From the NCBI RefSeq assembly GCF_014655595.1, contig NZ_BNBL01000001.1, positions 598,310-662,309 of the forward strand: a stretch of 64,000 bases of DNA, given 5' to 3'. A program made the position numbers and the translations under genes. The notes beneath the pieces are model-generated. The model searched no databases. It was not told the DNA's origin and saw only the letters and a program-made list of their open reading frames with translations. Source of the stretch: Streptomyces griseocarneus. Its GTDB lineage: Bacteria > Actinomycetota > Actinomycetes > Streptomycetales > Streptomycetaceae. Within the stretch, counting starts at the first letter, position 1; each line of letters starts with the position of its first letter. Below are positions 34,652 to 44,109 of the stretch, one piece after another.

Positions 34652-34689
34652 AGCCCGCTGAGCAGGAAGAAATTCCAGCTCAGCGGGCT
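34652..34689. terminator. Terminator after tRNA fragment
   Basis: A 12-bp stem (AGCCCGCTGAGC/GCTCAGCGGGCT) with a 14-base loop, followed by TTGTCG. It lies 10 bp after the tRNA-Pro fragment and also closes the RiPP operon. It may be the terminator that originally followed the chromosomal tRNA gene. Confidence 0.85.
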
Positions 34690-35054
34690 TTGTCGTTGAT
34701 CGAATGGACCAACCGCAGCTGACGTCCCGGCGCGGGGGCGGGGACCGGTCGGTGATTCCGTCCCGGACGGCTTGTTCCGTGCTGCGCACCAGGGGCGCAA
34801 TGTTGACCTTGACCGTCGAGCGGCTGCATCCGTCGGAGATCCAGGCGTGTACGCCGCGGTCGACCGCCCCATCGATCAGAAGCTGCACGGGGAGATGCCC
34901 CAGCGTGGGCACCATGCGCAGACGCCGGCCCGCCCGGTCCGGGCCCTGCTACCGCGGCCGCGCGAACCGGCCCGGGTGGAATCATGGGCATTGCTACCCG
35001 GGCATCATCGTCGACGGACACACGTGGTCGGCCGGGCGTACAAGGGGGAAACTC
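34690..35054. other. No certain gene; possible minus-strand fragment
   Basis: A minus-strand frame from about 34915 (VPTLGHLPVQLLIDGAVDRG, STVKVNIAPLVRSTEQAVRD) has coding-like base bias but runs through the terminator without a proper stop, so it is likely a broken gene. No function is recognised. AAGGGGGAAACTC before 35055 is the helicase ribosome-binding site. Confidence 0.35.
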
Positions 35055-38000
35055 GTGGGGGAGACAGCCGGGTTCGACCAGACGGTCGTGGAAGCCGTGC
35101 GGGAACGCTGGGGCGTCGTCCTGGACGGCGACCAGCTCATCGACCGCTTCACCGAACCGGGGTGGAAGTACGAGGAGGAGGTGCCCCGCGCCTGCCCGGA
35201 GTGCGATGGGCGCATGTACGCACTGCGCAGACCGTACGAATCGGGCGGGCGGGTCTACCGCTACGTGGCCGTTGTCTGCCCGGTCTGCCCCGCGGCGTAC
35301 ACGCTCGCCGACCTCGGCGTGAAGACGTACGACAGGCTGTGGCCGCGGCCCACGGCGGCCGAGTCGGCACGCTCGTCGAGGACGACGAGGACGACGAGCA
35401 CGGCGAGAGAGCGGAGAGCGGCGGCCCCGCGGCTCAAGGTGACGGGCCCGACGCCGGCGGCGAGTGTCACGGACGCGCTCCTCGGCCCCTGTCCCGTGGA
35501 GCCCGGTGTCACCATCACCCGCGTCACTCCACTCACGCTCATCGCTGCTTCCCCGGGGCCGGCCTGGCCCGCGGATCTCCCGGTCCCGAGGGAGCCCGAG
35601 CGGCGCCGCCTGATGTGGTGCAAGGTGACCGACCCGGCCTGGCGACCGCCCGAGGGGGCGGTGTCGGCGGCCGACGACGTCCGGGTCATCCTCCCCGAGA
35701 GCCCGGCGTTCGACGACCTGCGCGCGTACCTCGCCGGGCGGGGCATACCGTTCCGCAGCGCCCGGCACTGGATGGAGGGCGAACAGGTCGGCACCGTATC
35801 CGACTTAGGCGGCGCCACGGGGCTGGTGGCCCACCCGGTCCGCGCGTTCCCCGCCGACAATTCCCCGATGCCGCCCGCGCCTGTCGCGGGCCCCGGGGCG
35901 TACGCGGCCCGGGACGCGTACGAGGCCCAGTGGGACGCCCTGGAGGACCTTCCGGCCGCCGACGACATCCCGTACATACCGGTGACCGACCTCGTTCCCG
36001 AGGACTGGGCCCGCCTGCTGCCGTACCCCGCCTTCAACCCCGCCCAGGCCGACGCCGTTCCCGCGGTGATGGAGAGCGACGCCCACCTGATCGTCGTCGC
36101 CCCGACCGGAGCGGGCAAGACGCCGATCGGCATGGTCGCCGCACTGCGGGCGCATGCCCAGGGCCGTAAGGCGGCCTGGCTCGTCCCCCAGCGGTCGCTG
36201 ACCGATGAACTCGAGCGCGAATTGGAGAAATGGCGGCGGCACGGGCTGGAGGTCGTCCGGCTCACGGGTGAGTACGCCGTCGACACCGAACTCATCCGGG
36301 AGGCCGACGTCTGGGTCGCCACCACCGAGAAGTTCGAGGCGATCTGCCGGAACGGATCGCTCGGCGACGCCCTGGCCGAGGTCGGGTGTCTGGTCGTCGA
36401 CGAGATCCACCTGCTCGGCGACCCGGGGCGCGGCGCCGTGCTGGAAGCCGTTCTCACGCGGGTGCGCGAGGACAGCGCCCAGACCCGCATCGTCGGACTC
36501 TCGGCGACCGTGGCCAACGCCGACCAGGTCGCCGCATGGCTGGGGGCCCGCCTGATCCGGACCTCGTGGCGGCCCACCCGGCTGACCTGGCAGATCCCCA
36601 TGCTTCCCGCGCCGCGGGACGGCGAACGGCACACGCAGGCCGTCACCGCCCGCACGGACGCGGCCGTGCGGCTGGCCCGGACCTTCACCGACGAGGACGG
36701 CAGCGTGCTCGTCTTCTGCAGCAGCAAGCGGGGAGTGCGTGCGACGGCACTCGCCCTCGCCGCGGACCGGGGCGTGCCGACGCGCGGCGTCGACGCGGAC
36801 GACACGGAGCTCGTCGAGAGGCTGTGCACCAGCGCCGGCGTAGGGCTGCACTACCGCGACTGGCCGTTCAAGCGCGAGGCCGAACGGGCCTTCCGGGCCC
36901 GCGAGCTCGATGTGCTGGTCGCGACCTCCACCGTGGCCGCCGGAGTGAACCTCCCCGCCCGCGCCGTCGTCGTGCGCGACGTCCGGCTGGGCCGGAACCG
37001 CATCGAAGTGTCCATGGTGCAGCAGATGTTCGGCCGCGCCGGGCGGGTCGGTGCGGGAGAACGGGAGGGCTGGGCGTTCCTGTTGGCGGACGAGACGGAG
37101 CGCCCGGAATGGCAGGCCCGGCTGACCGCCGGCTACACCGTGCGCTCCCGCATCGGCGACCGGCTCGCCAACCACCTCCTCGCCGAAGTGGTGCAGGGCC
37201 GCGTGGGCTCGATGAAGGAGGGCGAGGACTGGTGGACCGACACGTTCGCCTTCCATCAGGGACACGACAGCGTCGAGCCGCTCCATGATGCCGCGCTCCA
37301 CCTGGCAGAGGCGGGATTCCTGCGCATCGCCCCCGGACCCCAGGGCGCGGAGTTCTTGGAAGCGACCGAACTGGGCACGCTGACCAGTCGCTTCATGGTC
37401 GACGCCGATCTCGCGCACGAACTGGCCGAAGGGGTGCGCAGGCTGCAGGTGCCGGAGGACCCCGACCGGGCGGAGCTCCTCCTGACCGGGCTGCTGAGCA
37501 CGCAGCTCCCCGAACTGGCGGAGGCGGTCTTCAGCGACCGGCCGCGCGCCACGCTGCGGCGGGTGCTGCACCACCGGGGCCGCGCCGAGGGGCTGGAGCA
37601 CGACCAGGGGCTGCCGGACAAGGACAAGGGGCTGCTGCCGGGCGAACTGGCTCACGCCGTACTGCTGTTGGTCGCCAGAAGCCCGCACGTGTTCGCCGCA
37701 CGCGGCGGGTACGTGCTCGGCATCCCGGCCGACAGCCTGACCGGCATCCTGGACGAGGCCCAGCGCTACCTGGCCTGGCTGGGTGCCCAGGGCGAGCTGG
37801 GCACCGTCCACCCCTGGGCGGCCGTCGTGGCCGCGGACCTCGCCGAGCGCATCCGCTGGCGGGCACTCGGGCCCGGCCGCGGCGCCGGACGGCTGCTGTG
37901 GATGTGCGGGCGGATGGCCACGCCGCAGCTCGCCACCCGCCTCGTCCCACGCATGTGGCGTGCGGCACGGGACCGGGGCATCGGTGCCCCGGACTGGACG

Positions 38001-38324
38001 GGCACCACCCCACCACGCGACAGCGCGCTCTCACCGGACCGTTACCGGGCACTGCTGAAACAGCGGGCCACCGGCGCCGCATTCACCCTGGACTCCGGCT
38101 CCGTGCGCGTCGAGGCCCCGCACGGTGCGGTGATCTGCCTGTGGGACGGTGCGACGACGGTCCGGTACGCGGCGGACGGCACTCCGGCCCGCCTGGACTA
38201 CCCGTTTGCGGGCCCCGACGACCCCTCAGCGGGCCGCCGGGGAGCAGCGGTCTTCACCCGCGGTGACCGGCTCGCCGCCGACTGGCTCGCGGCCTACAAC
38301 GGGGCCGGTACCGCGGGGCTGTGA
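35055..38324 (+). CDS. Large Ski2-like DEAD/DEAH helicase with zinc ribbon
   Basis: 1089 residues from GTG 35055. An N-terminal zinc ribbon holds two Cys pairs (RACPECDGRMYAL and VAVVCPVCPAAYTL, residues about 45-80). The helicase core begins near 325: Q-like FNPAQADAVPAVME, Walker A VVAPTGAGKTPIGM, motif II VVDEIHLLGD (DEIH), motif III LSATVANADQ, then VLVFCSSKRGVRATALALAA, LVATSTVAAGVNLPARAVVV and motif VI MVQQMFGRAGRVG. These features place it with Ski2/Hel308-like superfamily 2 helicases. Substrate (RNA or DNA) is uncertain. It stands alone just outside the island boundary; repair, RNA processing and phage defence are all possible. Confidence 0.88.
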   Translation: MGETAGFDQTVVEAVRERWGVVLDGDQLIDRFTEPGWKYEEEVPRACPECDGRMYALRRPYESGGRVYRYVAVVCPVCPAAYTLADLGVKTYDRLWPRPTAAESARSSRTTRTTSTARERRAAAPRLKVTGPTPAASVTDALLGPCPVEPGVTITRVTPLTLIAASPGPAWPADLPVPREPERRRLMWCKVTDPAWRPPEGAVSAADDVRVILPESPAFDDLRAYLAGRGIPFRSARHWMEGEQVGTVSDLGGATGLVAHPVRAFPADNSPMPPAPVAGPGAYAARDAYEAQWDALEDLPAADDIPYIPVTDLVPEDWARLLPYPAFNPAQADAVPAVMESDAHLIVVAPTGAGKTPIGMVAALRAHAQGRKAAWLVPQRSLTDELERELEKWRRHGLEVVRLTGEYAVDTELIREADVWVATTEKFEAICRNGSLGDALAEVGCLVVDEIHLLGDPGRGAVLEAVLTRVREDSAQTRIVGLSATVANADQVAAWLGARLIRTSWRPTRLTWQIPMLPAPRDGERHTQAVTARTDAAVRLARTFTDEDGSVLVFCSSKRGVRATALALAADRGVPTRGVDADDTELVERLCTSAGVGLHYRDWPFKREAERAFRARELDVLVATSTVAAGVNLPARAVVVRDVRLGRNRIEVSMVQQMFGRAGRVGAGEREGWAFLLADETERPEWQARLTAGYTVRSRIGDRLANHLLAEVVQGRVGSMKEGEDWWTDTFAFHQGHDSVEPLHDAALHLAEAGFLRIAPGPQGAEFLEATELGTLTSRFMVDADLAHELAEGVRRLQVPEDPDRAELLLTGLLSTQLPELAEAVFSDRPRATLRRVLHHRGRAEGLEHDQGLPDKDKGLLPGELAHAVLLLVARSPHVFAARGGYVLGIPADSLTGILDEAQRYLAWLGAQGELGTVHPWAAVVAADLAERIRWRALGPGRGAGRLLWMCGRMATPQLATRLVPRMWRAARDRGIGAPDWTGTTPPRDSALSPDRYRALLKQRATGAAFTLDSGSVRVEAPHGAVICLWDGATTVRYAADGTPARLDYPFAGPDDPSAGRRGAAVFTRGDRLAADWLAAYNGAGTAGL

Positions 38325-38397
38325 CGTGACCCGGGCCTGGGACGGGCGCGTCTGATGGCCGGGCCGGGCCGGGCCGAGCCGGGAGGTCGGCCGGCGG

Positions 38398-39894
38398 TCA
38401 GGAGCGGTCCTGCGTTTCCGCGGTGCAGGTCAGGTCCTTGGCCGGGAGCTCGCCCGTGGTCAGGTAGGCCGCGGCGATCTTGTCCGCACAGGCGTTGGTG
38501 CCGTTGACGCCGTGCCCCTCTCCGCCCGCGACGGTGACCATCCGGGAGCCGCGCAGGACCCGGTGCATGCCCTGGGCGGCGGCCAGGGGCGCCTGAGAGT
38601 CCCACTCGTTCTGCACTATCAGTGCCTTGACCTCGTTGTTCACCGTGGTCGGGAGCTCGCTGCCAGGCTTCCAGAAGGCACACGGCTTGATGTTGGACGC
38701 GAGGTCGCCGTAGAGCGGGTACCGGGCCTTGTCGCGGATCGCGTCGCGCCGGTACTGCTCGGGGTCGTGCGGCCACGAAGGGGAGGTGTCGGCGCACATG
38801 ACTGCCCAGAGGCCGGCGATTTCGTTCTCCGGGGGAAGATCGGTGGCGGACGCGGACGGAGCCGGCTTCTTGTCCTCAGCGGCCTTCTTCAGGTCGGCGA
38901 CCCATGCGGCAGCCTTCTCCGCGCGGAAGAACACGTGGCGCATGGCGCGGATGTCGTCACCGGTGAGGGATTGCTCCTTGTGGACGATGGCCTCGCGGTC
39001 GGCCCGGGCGATCAGGTCCCAGAAGGTCTTGCGGACCTCGGCCGGGGTATCGCCCAGCTTGTACGTCGTGTGGCGCTCGGCAGTCCACCGGCTCCACCTC
39101 GCGAATGCGGGCTCGGTTCCTTCCGCCATTTGCTGGAAGGTGCCTCGCCCGTACCGCGCGGGGTCGACCGCGCTGTCCAGCACGAACCGGTCGGCTTGCC
39201 CGGGGAACATCTGCATATAGACGGCGCCGAGGTACGTGCCGTAGGAGAACCCCAGGTAGGAGAGCTTCTCCTCGCCCAGCACGGCACGGATGACATCCAT
39301 GTCGCGAGCGGTGTTGCGGGTGGTGAGGTGCGGCAGCTTGTCACCGTCCTTGGCCCGGCACTTGTCGGCCACCGTGCGTGCCCACTTCACGTCCTTCGCG
39401 AATGTCCCGGCGTGGTACGGGCGTTCAATGCCGAGTTCGTCGGGAGCGAGGCCACAGGTGAGGGGAGAGCTCCGCCCGATGCCCCTCGGGTCGAACCCGA
39501 TGAGGTCGTACTGGCTCTTCACTTTTCCGGGGAGGCTCGCTTCCAGCTCGACGGGCATGTTCAGGCCCGGACCGCCAGGGCCGCCGGGGTTGAGCAGCAG
39601 AACGCCGCGGCGTTCCTTCGCGCTGCTTGCCTTCACCCGGGATATCGCGAGGTCGATCTTCTTGCCGCCGGGATCGCCGTAATCCAGCGGCACTTCGAGA
39701 GTCGCGCACTGCAAGGCGGCGGGGCTCCCCGCGTCGCAGCGCTCCCACTTCGGATTCTGCTGCGCGTACTGCCGCAGGGGGTCCTTGGCCGCCGGGGCTC
39801 CGGATGCGGCAGAGGCCGTTGCGGGTATCAGCGTCGAAAGGGACGCCGCCGCGATGCCGACAGTGACAAGAGGCGCTGTTCTTCTGTTTCGCAC
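38398..39894 (-). CDS. Secreted tripeptidyl-aminopeptidase-like hydrolase
   Basis: 498 residues from GTG 39894, which has AAGGA nine bases upstream and gives a proper signal peptide (RNRRTAPLVTVGIAAASLST then ATASAASG). The alpha/beta-hydrolase core carries the oxyanion segment LLNPGGPGGPG, the nucleophile Ser in LGFSYGTYLGAV, an Asp in NEWDSQAPLA and the His in GGEGHGVNG; the C-terminal TAP-like domain contains paired Cys. Streptomyces tripeptidyl aminopeptidases (Slp/Tap type) trim secreted proteins and peptides. Anchoring is not evident, so it is probably released. Confidence 0.9.
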   Translation of the reverse strand: MRNRRTAPLVTVGIAAASLSTLIPATASAASGAPAAKDPLRQYAQQNPKWERCDAGSPAALQCATLEVPLDYGDPGGKKIDLAISRVKASSAKERRGVLLLNPGGPGGPGLNMPVELEASLPGKVKSQYDLIGFDPRGIGRSSPLTCGLAPDELGIERPYHAGTFAKDVKWARTVADKCRAKDGDKLPHLTTRNTARDMDVIRAVLGEEKLSYLGFSYGTYLGAVYMQMFPGQADRFVLDSAVDPARYGRGTFQQMAEGTEPAFARWSRWTAERHTTYKLGDTPAEVRKTFWDLIARADREAIVHKEQSLTGDDIRAMRHVFFRAEKAAAWVADLKKAAEDKKPAPSASATDLPPENEIAGLWAVMCADTSPSWPHDPEQYRRDAIRDKARYPLYGDLASNIKPCAFWKPGSELPTTVNNEVKALIVQNEWDSQAPLAAAQGMHRVLRGSRMVTVAGGEGHGVNGTNACADKIAAAYLTTGELPAKDLTCTAETQDRS

Positions 39895-40094
39895 GGTGAT
39901 GCGCGTCCTTACTGGGGAACGTATTGGGGAGAGGGAAAAGAGGCAGCCACGGCCATCGGTCGTCCTCCCGTACCACCTGGTCGGGAAAGATCCTGGCCCG
40001 CGGGGCCCCTGGTGCACATCGCGGGAAGGCGGGAGAACGTACTCCCTCGATCGGGGGAGGTCCCCGGTGAGCGATCCGGGCATACTGGCCGATC

Positions 40095-41387
40095 ATGATC
40101 AGGGGAATTCGGTCGCTGCTGCGCGGCTCCACATATTCAGGTGCGCTGTTCGCCTATTGCGGCGCGTTGGTGAGCCTCCCTCTGCTGCCCTTCGCGATGC
40201 TGCCGGCACTGGCGTGGCGATCCGCCCCCTATGGAGTGCAGGCTGCCCTGACCCTGCTGGTGTGGGCGGCACTGACCGGCGTGGTCGGCCTGGCCCGCAC
40301 CACGCGGCGGGTGCTGATCGCGTGCGCCCGTCGGCTGCTGAGGGTGCCGTTGCCGGATCCTGCGGCCGCACGCCGGCCCGCGAGCTCCCTCGGGACCGGG
40401 CCGGGTCCTACCGTGCAGGCCCCCGCCGCCGGCCGTTGGCGGACCCCTCTCTGGCTGCTGCTGCACGCGGCACTGGGGTGGACGGGGGCACTGGTGAGCG
40501 GTGTGCTGCTCCTCGCGGGACTGACCCTCCCGCTCGGCGCCGAGGCGGGGCTGAGTCTGTACGGCTGGTCGGTGCGGGTGGTGGGTGGCTGGCAGAGCTG
40601 GGTGCTGGCGCTCGGCTGCGTGCTGCCGGCGGCTGCCGGGTGCGCGGCGGTGACGGGCGCCCTGCGGTGGCTGGCGCCACGGCTGCTGGGGCCGTCGTCG
40701 GCCGAGCGGCTCGCGCTGGCGGCCGAGCGGGAGCTGGCGCTGGCCGAACGCAACCGGCTGGCCCACGAGTTGCACGACTCGATCGGGCACACACTGACGG
40801 CGACCACGATCCAGGCGGCGGTGGCGGGCGAGGTGCTCGCCGCCGACCCGGTGGCGGCGCGGGCCACCCTGCGCAGCATCGAGGAGTCGGCCCGGGCCGC
40901 GCTGGAGGACCTGGACTACGTGCTGGGCGTGCTGCGCGAGCAGGAGACCGGGACGGCGCCCACCCGCACGCTGGCCGACCTGCCCGAACTGCTCGACCGG
41001 TTGCGGCATGCGGGCGCGGTGGTGGAGCCGGAGCTGTCGGGCGGGTTGACGCAGGTGCAGGGCACGCTCTCCCGGGCGGCGTACCGGATCCTGCAGGAGG
41101 GGCTGACGAACGCGTTGCGGCACGGGTCGGGCGGTCCGGTCGAGGTCCGCGTGGCGGCCGCGCCGGACATGCTGGAGCTCAGTGTGGTCAACCGGACCGG
41201 GGCGGGGGCGGGGGCGGGCACGGGCAGGGGACCGGGGCCGGGCCGGGGTGCCTTCCCGACGTCCGGGCACGGCCTGCCCGGGCTGGCCGAACGCGTGCGG
41301 CTGCTGCACGGTGAGATCGAGGCCGGCCCGGACGGGCCGCAGCACTGGCGCCTGGCCGTCCGGCTGCCCGTACGGGTGTCGGCATGA
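40095..41387 (+). CDS. Membrane sensor histidine kinase (NarX/DesK type)
   Basis: 430 residues. Four hydrophobic segments occupy about residues 18-65 and 118-200. The HisKA_3 phosphoacceptor is in ERNRLAHELHDSIGHTLTAT near residue 225. The ATPase domain has its N box in RILQEGLTNALRHGSG and its G box in GHGLPGLAERVRLLHG; between them is a low-complexity Gly/Ala/Pro stretch (about residues 372-392, from GGGGCGGGGGCGGG-type DNA). It phosphorylates the response regulator encoded directly downstream, whose ATG overlaps this gene's end by 4 bases. The signal is unknown. Confidence 0.92.
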   Translation: MIRGIRSLLRGSTYSGALFAYCGALVSLPLLPFAMLPALAWRSAPYGVQAALTLLVWAALTGVVGLARTTRRVLIACARRLLRVPLPDPAAARRPASSLGTGPGPTVQAPAAGRWRTPLWLLLHAALGWTGALVSGVLLLAGLTLPLGAEAGLSLYGWSVRVVGGWQSWVLALGCVLPAAAGCAAVTGALRWLAPRLLGPSSAERLALAAERELALAERNRLAHELHDSIGHTLTATTIQAAVAGEVLAADPVAARATLRSIEESARAALEDLDYVLGVLREQETGTAPTRTLADLPELLDRLRHAGAVVEPELSGGLTQVQGTLSRAAYRILQEGLTNALRHGSGGPVEVRVAAAPDMLELSVVNRTGAGAGAGTGRGPGPGRGAFPTSGHGLPGLAERVRLLHGEIEAGPDGPQHWRLAVRLPVRVSA

Positions 41388-42085
41388 CCAGCCCTGACGC
41401 GAGCGCGGCTGTCATGACCAGCGCCGGCACGCACGCCACACTCCTGATCGCGGACGACGACGAGGTGACCCGCAGCGGTCTGCGTACGCTGCTCGCCGCA
41501 CAGCCGGGGATCGCGGTGGTCGGGGAGGCCGCCGACGGCGTCGAGGCACTGGAGCAGGCGCGGCGGCTGCGGCCGGACGTGGTCCTGATGGACGTGCGGA
41601 TGCCGCGGTGCAACGGGATCGAGGCCACCCGGCAGCTGCTGGCCGAGTCGCCCGAACCGCCGAAGGTCGTGGTGATCACCACCTTCGAGAACGACGGCTA
41701 CGTCACCGCCGCGCTCGGCGCGGGGGCCAGCGGTTTCGTGCTCAAACGGCTTCCGGTCCGGCAGATCGCGGAGGCGGTGCGGGTGGTGGCGGCGGGGGAG
41801 GGGATCCTCTTCCCGGCGGCGCTGCGCCGGATGGTCGCCGCCCGCCCGCTGGACTCCGCCGAGGCGCTGCCGAAGGCGGCGCTGACGGGGCGGGAGGAGG
41901 AGGTGCTGCGGCTGATGGCCACCGGCATGTCCAACCCGGAGATCGCGGAGTCGCTCACGGTGAGCCTGGAGACGGTGAAGACACACGTCGGGAACGTGCT
42001 GACCAAGCTCGGCGCGCAGAACCGGACCCACGCGGTGGTGATCGCGTACGAGTCCGGTCTGGTGGTGCCGGGCTTCGCCGGCTGA
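41384..42085 (+). CDS. NarL/LuxR-type response regulator
   Basis: 233 residues. The receiver domain has the acidic pocket IADDDE and phospho-Asp in VVLMDVRMPRCNG; the conserved Thr and Lys are in VVVITTFEND and FVLKRLPV. The C-terminal LuxR helix-turn-helix is LTGREEEVLRLMATGMSNPE to SLETVKTHVGNVLTKLGAQN. It is the cognate partner of the kinase upstream (ATGA overlap). Targets cannot be deduced; the divergent hydrolase gene across the intergenic region is one candidate. An internal ATG (MTSAGTH) 30 bases in is an alternative start. Confidence 0.93.
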   Translation: MTSPDASAAVMTSAGTHATLLIADDDEVTRSGLRTLLAAQPGIAVVGEAADGVEALEQARRLRPDVVLMDVRMPRCNGIEATRQLLAESPEPPKVVVITTFENDGYVTAALGAGASGFVLKRLPVRQIAEAVRVVAAGEGILFPAALRRMVAARPLDSAEALPKAALTGREEEVLRLMATGMSNPEIAESLTVSLETVKTHVGNVLTKLGAQNRTHAVVIAYESGLVVPGFAG

Positions 42086-42157
42086 GGCGGTCCGAGGCGG
42101 TCCGAGGTGGAAGCCGGCGTCCCCGGGGCGGCATCGTCCGTCGCGCCGACCTTGCCG

Positions 42158-43564
42158 TCAGCTCGTACCGCTGCGGTGGACGGCGTACAGCCTGTTGTCG
42201 AAGGCGGCCAGGGCCGGTGCCGCGTAGCTGGTGGCGGTGATGTCGGTGAACGGGTTCCACGTGTTGCCGTTCAGGGTGGTCCAGGACAGGGATTCGTCGG
42301 AGCCGGCGCCGCGGATCATGCAGTAGAGCTTGCCGTCGTGGACGGCCAGGGCCGGTGTGCCGAGGGCGGTGACCGAGGGGACGGGTGTGCCAGTGCTCCA
42401 GGTGCTGGCGGTGGCGGTGGTGAGCAGACGGGTATCACCGGGGCCGGTCCACTTCAGGCTCAGCTCGTACGTGCCGCCGGAGCCCCCGCCGAACCGCCAG
42501 GTGCCGGCCCGGCCGGACTGTCCACCCATGCTCCGGATCGCGCTGCGGTCGAAGCCGATGGTCCGCTGCGCGACCAAGTCGTCCTCGCTGCGCCAGAAGC
42601 GCATCGTCGCGGCGATGAGCGCGGCGGTGAGCGCCAGGATTTCCAGGGCGTCGGAGGCGCTCGGCGACGGGCCGTCCGGGCAGAGCCCGATGCAGTGGGA
42701 AGCCTGTGACAGGAAGCCGGATATCCCCCACAGGTCCCTGAGCAACTGGTCGTGTCCCACAGGGCTGCTGCGGTCGGCCTCCCACACCTCGATGTGGCAC
42801 ATGAGCCCATGGACGACCGGGCCGTCGAAGAGCACGATCTCCGGATCGAAGTCGGCTCCACGGCCGGCCCGCATGCCGCCGAACGTCCGCGTGAAGCTGG
42901 CCCGCTCCGTACGATCGACGTCCCCCGACGCGCTCAATGCCCAGAACAGCCCGGCGTCGTCCTCCCCGTCGAACCTCCTCACAGAAGTGAAGCTCGCCGG
43001 CGTCACCCGGGCGTGGACCGGGGCGAGGTCCGCGACCGCCTCGGGTTGCCGCCTGGAAGCGGTCACCATCGTCGCCCCGTACCCGTACCCATAGGCATCG
43101 ACGGCTGCGGTGACCTCCTCGCTGCCGGGGAGACCACCCGTGGGGGCATCGAGGTCCACGAGGCCGATGTTCGGCTGTCCCAAGCTCTCCGACCGCAGCC
43201 CGGGCAGGTCCGCGAACAGGTCCGCAACCGAGTAACACTCGCTGAGATCGCGGGAGGCCAGGGCATCCGGAAACAGGCGGGGCGCGTTCTGTGCCGACAG
43301 CTCCTCGGTGAACACCCGCCCGATCTCGCAGACCTCCTGCTCCGGCATCCTCGACCGCAGGGGCTGCACCAGCCGCGTCTCCAGATCCGACGGCTTCAGA
43401 CCCGCGTCCAGTCGAGCCGCACCACGCAACATCACCCCGTACAGCAGCCACACGCCACGTGCCGAAGGCGCCCTCTGCTCACCACGCCCAGTCAGGAGCC
43501 CGCCCTGCAACTGTGCTCGCAGCTGCTCAAGACGCACACGGCGGGAGTGAGGAACCGGTGACAC
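42158..43564 (-). CDS. Hypothetical protein with lectin-like C-terminal blades
   Basis: 468 residues from GTG 43564, chosen for the GGAG six bases upstream. The last 75 residues hold two blades of a lectin-like propeller (TPALAVHDGKLYCMIRGAGS, SLSWTTLNGNTWNPFTDI, APALAAFDNRLYAVHRSG), a repeat that usually comes in five to seven copies in fucose-binding or PLL-type lectins. Only two are present, so the propeller is incomplete or the protein oligomerises. The first 390 residues are unknown. No signal peptide is seen. The frame is clean. Confidence 0.6.
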   Translation of the reverse strand: MSPVPHSRRVRLEQLRAQLQGGLLTGRGEQRAPSARGVWLLYGVMLRGAARLDAGLKPSDLETRLVQPLRSRMPEQEVCEIGRVFTEELSAQNAPRLFPDALASRDLSECYSVADLFADLPGLRSESLGQPNIGLVDLDAPTGGLPGSEEVTAAVDAYGYGYGATMVTASRRQPEAVADLAPVHARVTPASFTSVRRFDGEDDAGLFWALSASGDVDRTERASFTRTFGGMRAGRGADFDPEIVLFDGPVVHGLMCHIEVWEADRSSPVGHDQLLRDLWGISGFLSQASHCIGLCPDGPSPSASDALEILALTAALIAATMRFWRSEDDLVAQRTIGFDRSAIRSMGGQSGRAGTWRFGGGSGGTYELSLKWTGPGDTRLLTTATASTWSTGTPVPSVTALGTPALAVHDGKLYCMIRGAGSDESLSWTTLNGNTWNPFTDITATSYAAPALAAFDNRLYAVHRSGTS

Positions 43565-43610
43565 GGGCTTCTCCCGAGGCCAGGACGACCGTGACGATGA
43601 ATACGCCGGG

Positions 43611-43922
43611 GTGCACCACACGATGGCACGGACATCACGTCGTGGGCACACCCCGGGCGCGGGATTCGGAGGCGGTCTATTTCTGCGCGACGATCCGGAT
43701 GGCCGTGCCGGGCTCGACGTTCACGGTCTTGGCGCCTGCCTCGCCGATTTCAACGCCGCCCATCCCGACCGGCCCATCGGCCGCGTCCTGGGCCTGCGCG
43801 CGTTCACGCCCTTCGACCCACCGTGGGCCGACCAGATCTACGCCCACCACCGCCTCGACCACCCCGACTACGCCCGCCTGGAAGTGGGCGCCACCGGCGA
43901 TCAACTCCCTCTGGAGCGCTGA
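43611..43922 (+). CDS. Small hypothetical protein or gene fragment
   Basis: 103 residues. The second half (GLGACLADFNAAHPDRPIGR, FDPPWADQIYAHHRLDHPDY, ARLEVGATGDQLPLER) shows strong third-position GC bias and reads as coding. The first 30 residues do not, so the true start may be later or the gene may be a C-terminal remnant. Divergent from the lectin-like gene. No family recognised. Confidence 0.4.
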   Translation: MHHTMARTSRRGHTPGAGFGGGLFLRDDPDGRAGLDVHGLGACLADFNAAHPDRPIGRVLGLRAFTPFDPPWADQIYAHHRLDHPDYARLEVGATGDQLPLER

Positions 43923-44058
43923 CTGGGCGCGTTGACCGGGATGACCCATCCAGCGCCGGGAGTGTGACGGGCCGCGGTGAACGGTGCTCTGGCTTGGGCG
44001 GACTCGGCTGGGAGGGGGCCCGTCGGCTCCCCCTGTGACCCACGCCACTTTATATTTA

Positions 44059-44070
44059 TTGAACATTCAA
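44059..44070. promoter_or_regulatory. Inverted repeat TTGAACATTCAA, site 1
   Basis: First of two TTGAA-NN-TTCAA sites upstream of the solute-binding protein gene, in an AT-rich patch (about 44045-44110) that stands out in this GC-rich region. Candidate operator. Confidence 0.5.
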
Positions 44071-44097
44071 AGATCTAGGATGTGGATGACAAGCTGC

Positions 44098-44109
44098 TTG
44101 AAATTTCAA
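44098..44109. promoter_or_regulatory. Inverted repeat TTGAAATTTCAA, site 2
   Basis: Second TTGAA-NN-TTCAA site, 39 bp after the first; the palindrome extends to 14 bp (CTTGAAATTTCAAG, 44097-44110). It lies 28 bp before the start codon, where a bound repressor would block the promoter or translation start. The regulator is unknown. Confidence 0.55.

Noticed and set aside
34704..35054. N-terminal extension of the helicase from 34704
   Set aside because: The extra 117 residues lack any coherent pattern, and GTG 35055 has a good ribosome-binding site.
38340..38397. GGGCC-rich stretch as terminator between convergent helicase and hydrolase genes
   Set aside because: Repeated GGGCC units allow several weak pairings but no single stable stem was clear.
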